Shown in pieces: positions 62,650 through 64,000 of a stretch of 64,000 bases of DNA. This stretch comes from Ascaris suum (lineage: Eukaryota; Nematoda; Chromadorea; Rhabditida; Ascarididae), in the NCBI GenBank assembly GCA_013433145.1, contig CM024191.1, positions 4,046,501-4,110,500 on the forward strand, given 5' to 3'. Every line of letters starts with the position of its first letter. The first letter of the stretch is position 1. Under the pieces are notes generated by a model. It was given only the letters and a program-made list of their open reading frames with translations. It did not search any database and was not told the origin of the DNA. Made by a program: the position numbers and the translations under genes.

Positions 62650-64000
62650 GTTCGTTGCCGCCTTGTTAATTTGTTTACGTGTATGCCGAACCCACCCTAA
62701 AACGGATCATTTGTGGCGCATATATGCGTCACAAAAACTGTTGCACACAGCCCACTTGTCTTCCTTAACTTCGTTCATTTAACAGCCAGATATTTGGCAA
62801 ATAATAGACGCCAACTTCTCTGTTGTATTATTTCTATTTTTTACTAATATATATCACTGCGCTAGATTATGTAATTGTTGTTGAACTTGCAAGCTGTATA
62901 GAGAGCCTCATAGTTATTAGCTGTATGGCATTGAGACCAACCTGTAAGTAGATGAAATTATATAAGTTATATTACACTCAGCACACAAGGAACATTATGA
63001 TGCACCTTCGTAAGTAAATGGTGATCACCTTCCTAATGAAATTCAGTATTAGCTTCATGAACCGACCGTGAGAAAAATTTAGCCATAGTTTCGCATCTAT
63101 CGCCACTTCACTTCTAGTTGATAGCGTTATACATTTTAACTTAAAGCGTGAATTATATTATTATTTTTTATTTTCCTTTCGAAGTGTAAACTTCAAACGC
63201 CATAGTTTGTTTATATGATTTAAATGTTCTATTTAATAATGCTCAAAACATTCAATAAAACTTATTTCCGTTATAAACATAAAATTCTATCAATATAATT
63301 TCCACATTTGGATTTGATCTATGCGATTGTTCATCTCATTGTTGCACATTTAATAGAAACGATGAGATTTTGCTATTAATTTTCGTTAGTTTTCCCATCA
63401 ATTTTTATCATTTTCATAAGGTTTTTGCTGCTTAGAGGATTTGCTTACAATAAGAGCTAAATGTTATTCGTTAATTGTTTCCTCTTCATTCAACTTATCA
63501 CGTCTTGATGGATTGAATTGCTTTTCTCTTTTTCAAGTTTCCTTGAACTGAATTGAATCATAAGCTGATTTCATTTCTTAATTCACCTAAATATGTGCTT
63601 AATATGAGATAAACTATAATTACTTTAGAGATAAACTACAGAGATAAACTGTAATTACTCATATAGTTGAATAAATAAAGGTCAATATTTGAATAAATGA
63701 AGGTGAACGTTTTCTCCCGGTTAACACCAGTAAATTTTTTTTTGCCCCATTTTTATGTTATTTTTTTCAGATTGTCTTAAAGAGAATTCTATTCATTTAG
63801 CGTAAGCATTTTTTTTTTAAACCGCTCAATAATTCTCATCATAAATTTCGTTTATTTTAGATTTTTGTTGTTTCACTTTAATGATCAGATGCGAGTGTAA
63901 AAATTTTTCGAGAGGATTTTTTCTTTCACTTCGTTTATTATTCGTTCATAAAATACATAAATAAAAACAAACCGTATAAATGGTTAGCGCTTTGCTGCGT
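62650..64000 (+). other. Intron of the LRR gene to window end
   Basis: AT-rich sequence after the proposed donor of the LRR exon. I found no continuation of the repeats in any frame up to the window edge, so the next exon should lie beyond it. No other gene or RNA is visible. Confidence 0.5.

Noticed and set aside
1..64000. CRISPR array, bacterial operon or prophage
   Set aside because: All confident genes have spliceosomal introns and animal protein families; repeats are microsatellites or short duplications without spacer structure.

Overview
This is eukaryotic, AT-rich, intron-containing DNA, and the genes point to a nematode. Paramyosin, an ERM protein and an olfactomedin-domain membrane protein all read as worm proteins. 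The paramyosin ends (N-terminus [11 protein letters not shown]-terminus [12 protein letters not shown]) match my memory of filarial and other clade III (Spirurina) paramyosins more closely than C. elegans, so I lean to a parasitic Spirurina nematode. That placement is an inference; nothing here identifies the species.

Layout. (1) 524-8680, minus: a complete 16-exon paramyosin gene (unc-15 orthologue, 877 aa). (2) 8681-9025: a 345-bp divergent interval. (3) 9026-14125, plus: a 7-exon tandem-C2 (synaptotagmin-like) protein of 477 aa, with three RxLPxxP motifs in its N-terminus and most C2 calcium ligands missing. (4) 14126-16621: intergenic, with a 54-bp hairpin and some unassigned exon-like islands. 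(5) 16622-19363, plus: a type II membrane protein with a furin-like site and a C-terminal olfactomedin domain (colmedin/UNC-122-like); one middle splice site is uncertain. (6) 19364-31050: about 11.7 kb with no recognisable gene. (7) 31050-32557, plus: a decayed non-LTR retrotransposon (LINE) ending in an (AAAT)n tail. (8) 33806-44059, minus: an ERM (ezrin/radixin/moesin) gene, erm-1 orthologue, complete except for a tiny first coding exon. (9) 44060-62251: about 18 kb upstream of erm-1 without a confident gene; it holds a CpG-rich block near 56.5-57.1 kb, a T/G homopolymer junction and mixed-frame open stretches. (10) 62252-62649, plus: the first coding exon of a secreted or membrane leucine-rich-repeat protein that runs off the right edge.

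The genes do not form a pathway. Two encode cytoskeletal proteins (thick-filament core, membrane-actin linker), one a probable membrane-trafficking C2 protein, and two extracellular or cell-surface proteins. From memory, unc-15, unc-122 and erm-1 are all on C. elegans chromosome I, which would fit conserved chromosome content with scrambled order. I found no CRISPR array, operon of bacterial type, rRNA or tRNA. I did not find a convincing undescribed system. The best leads are the C2 protein with three SH3-ligand motifs, a GC-AG intron choice in paramyosin, and the hairpin.
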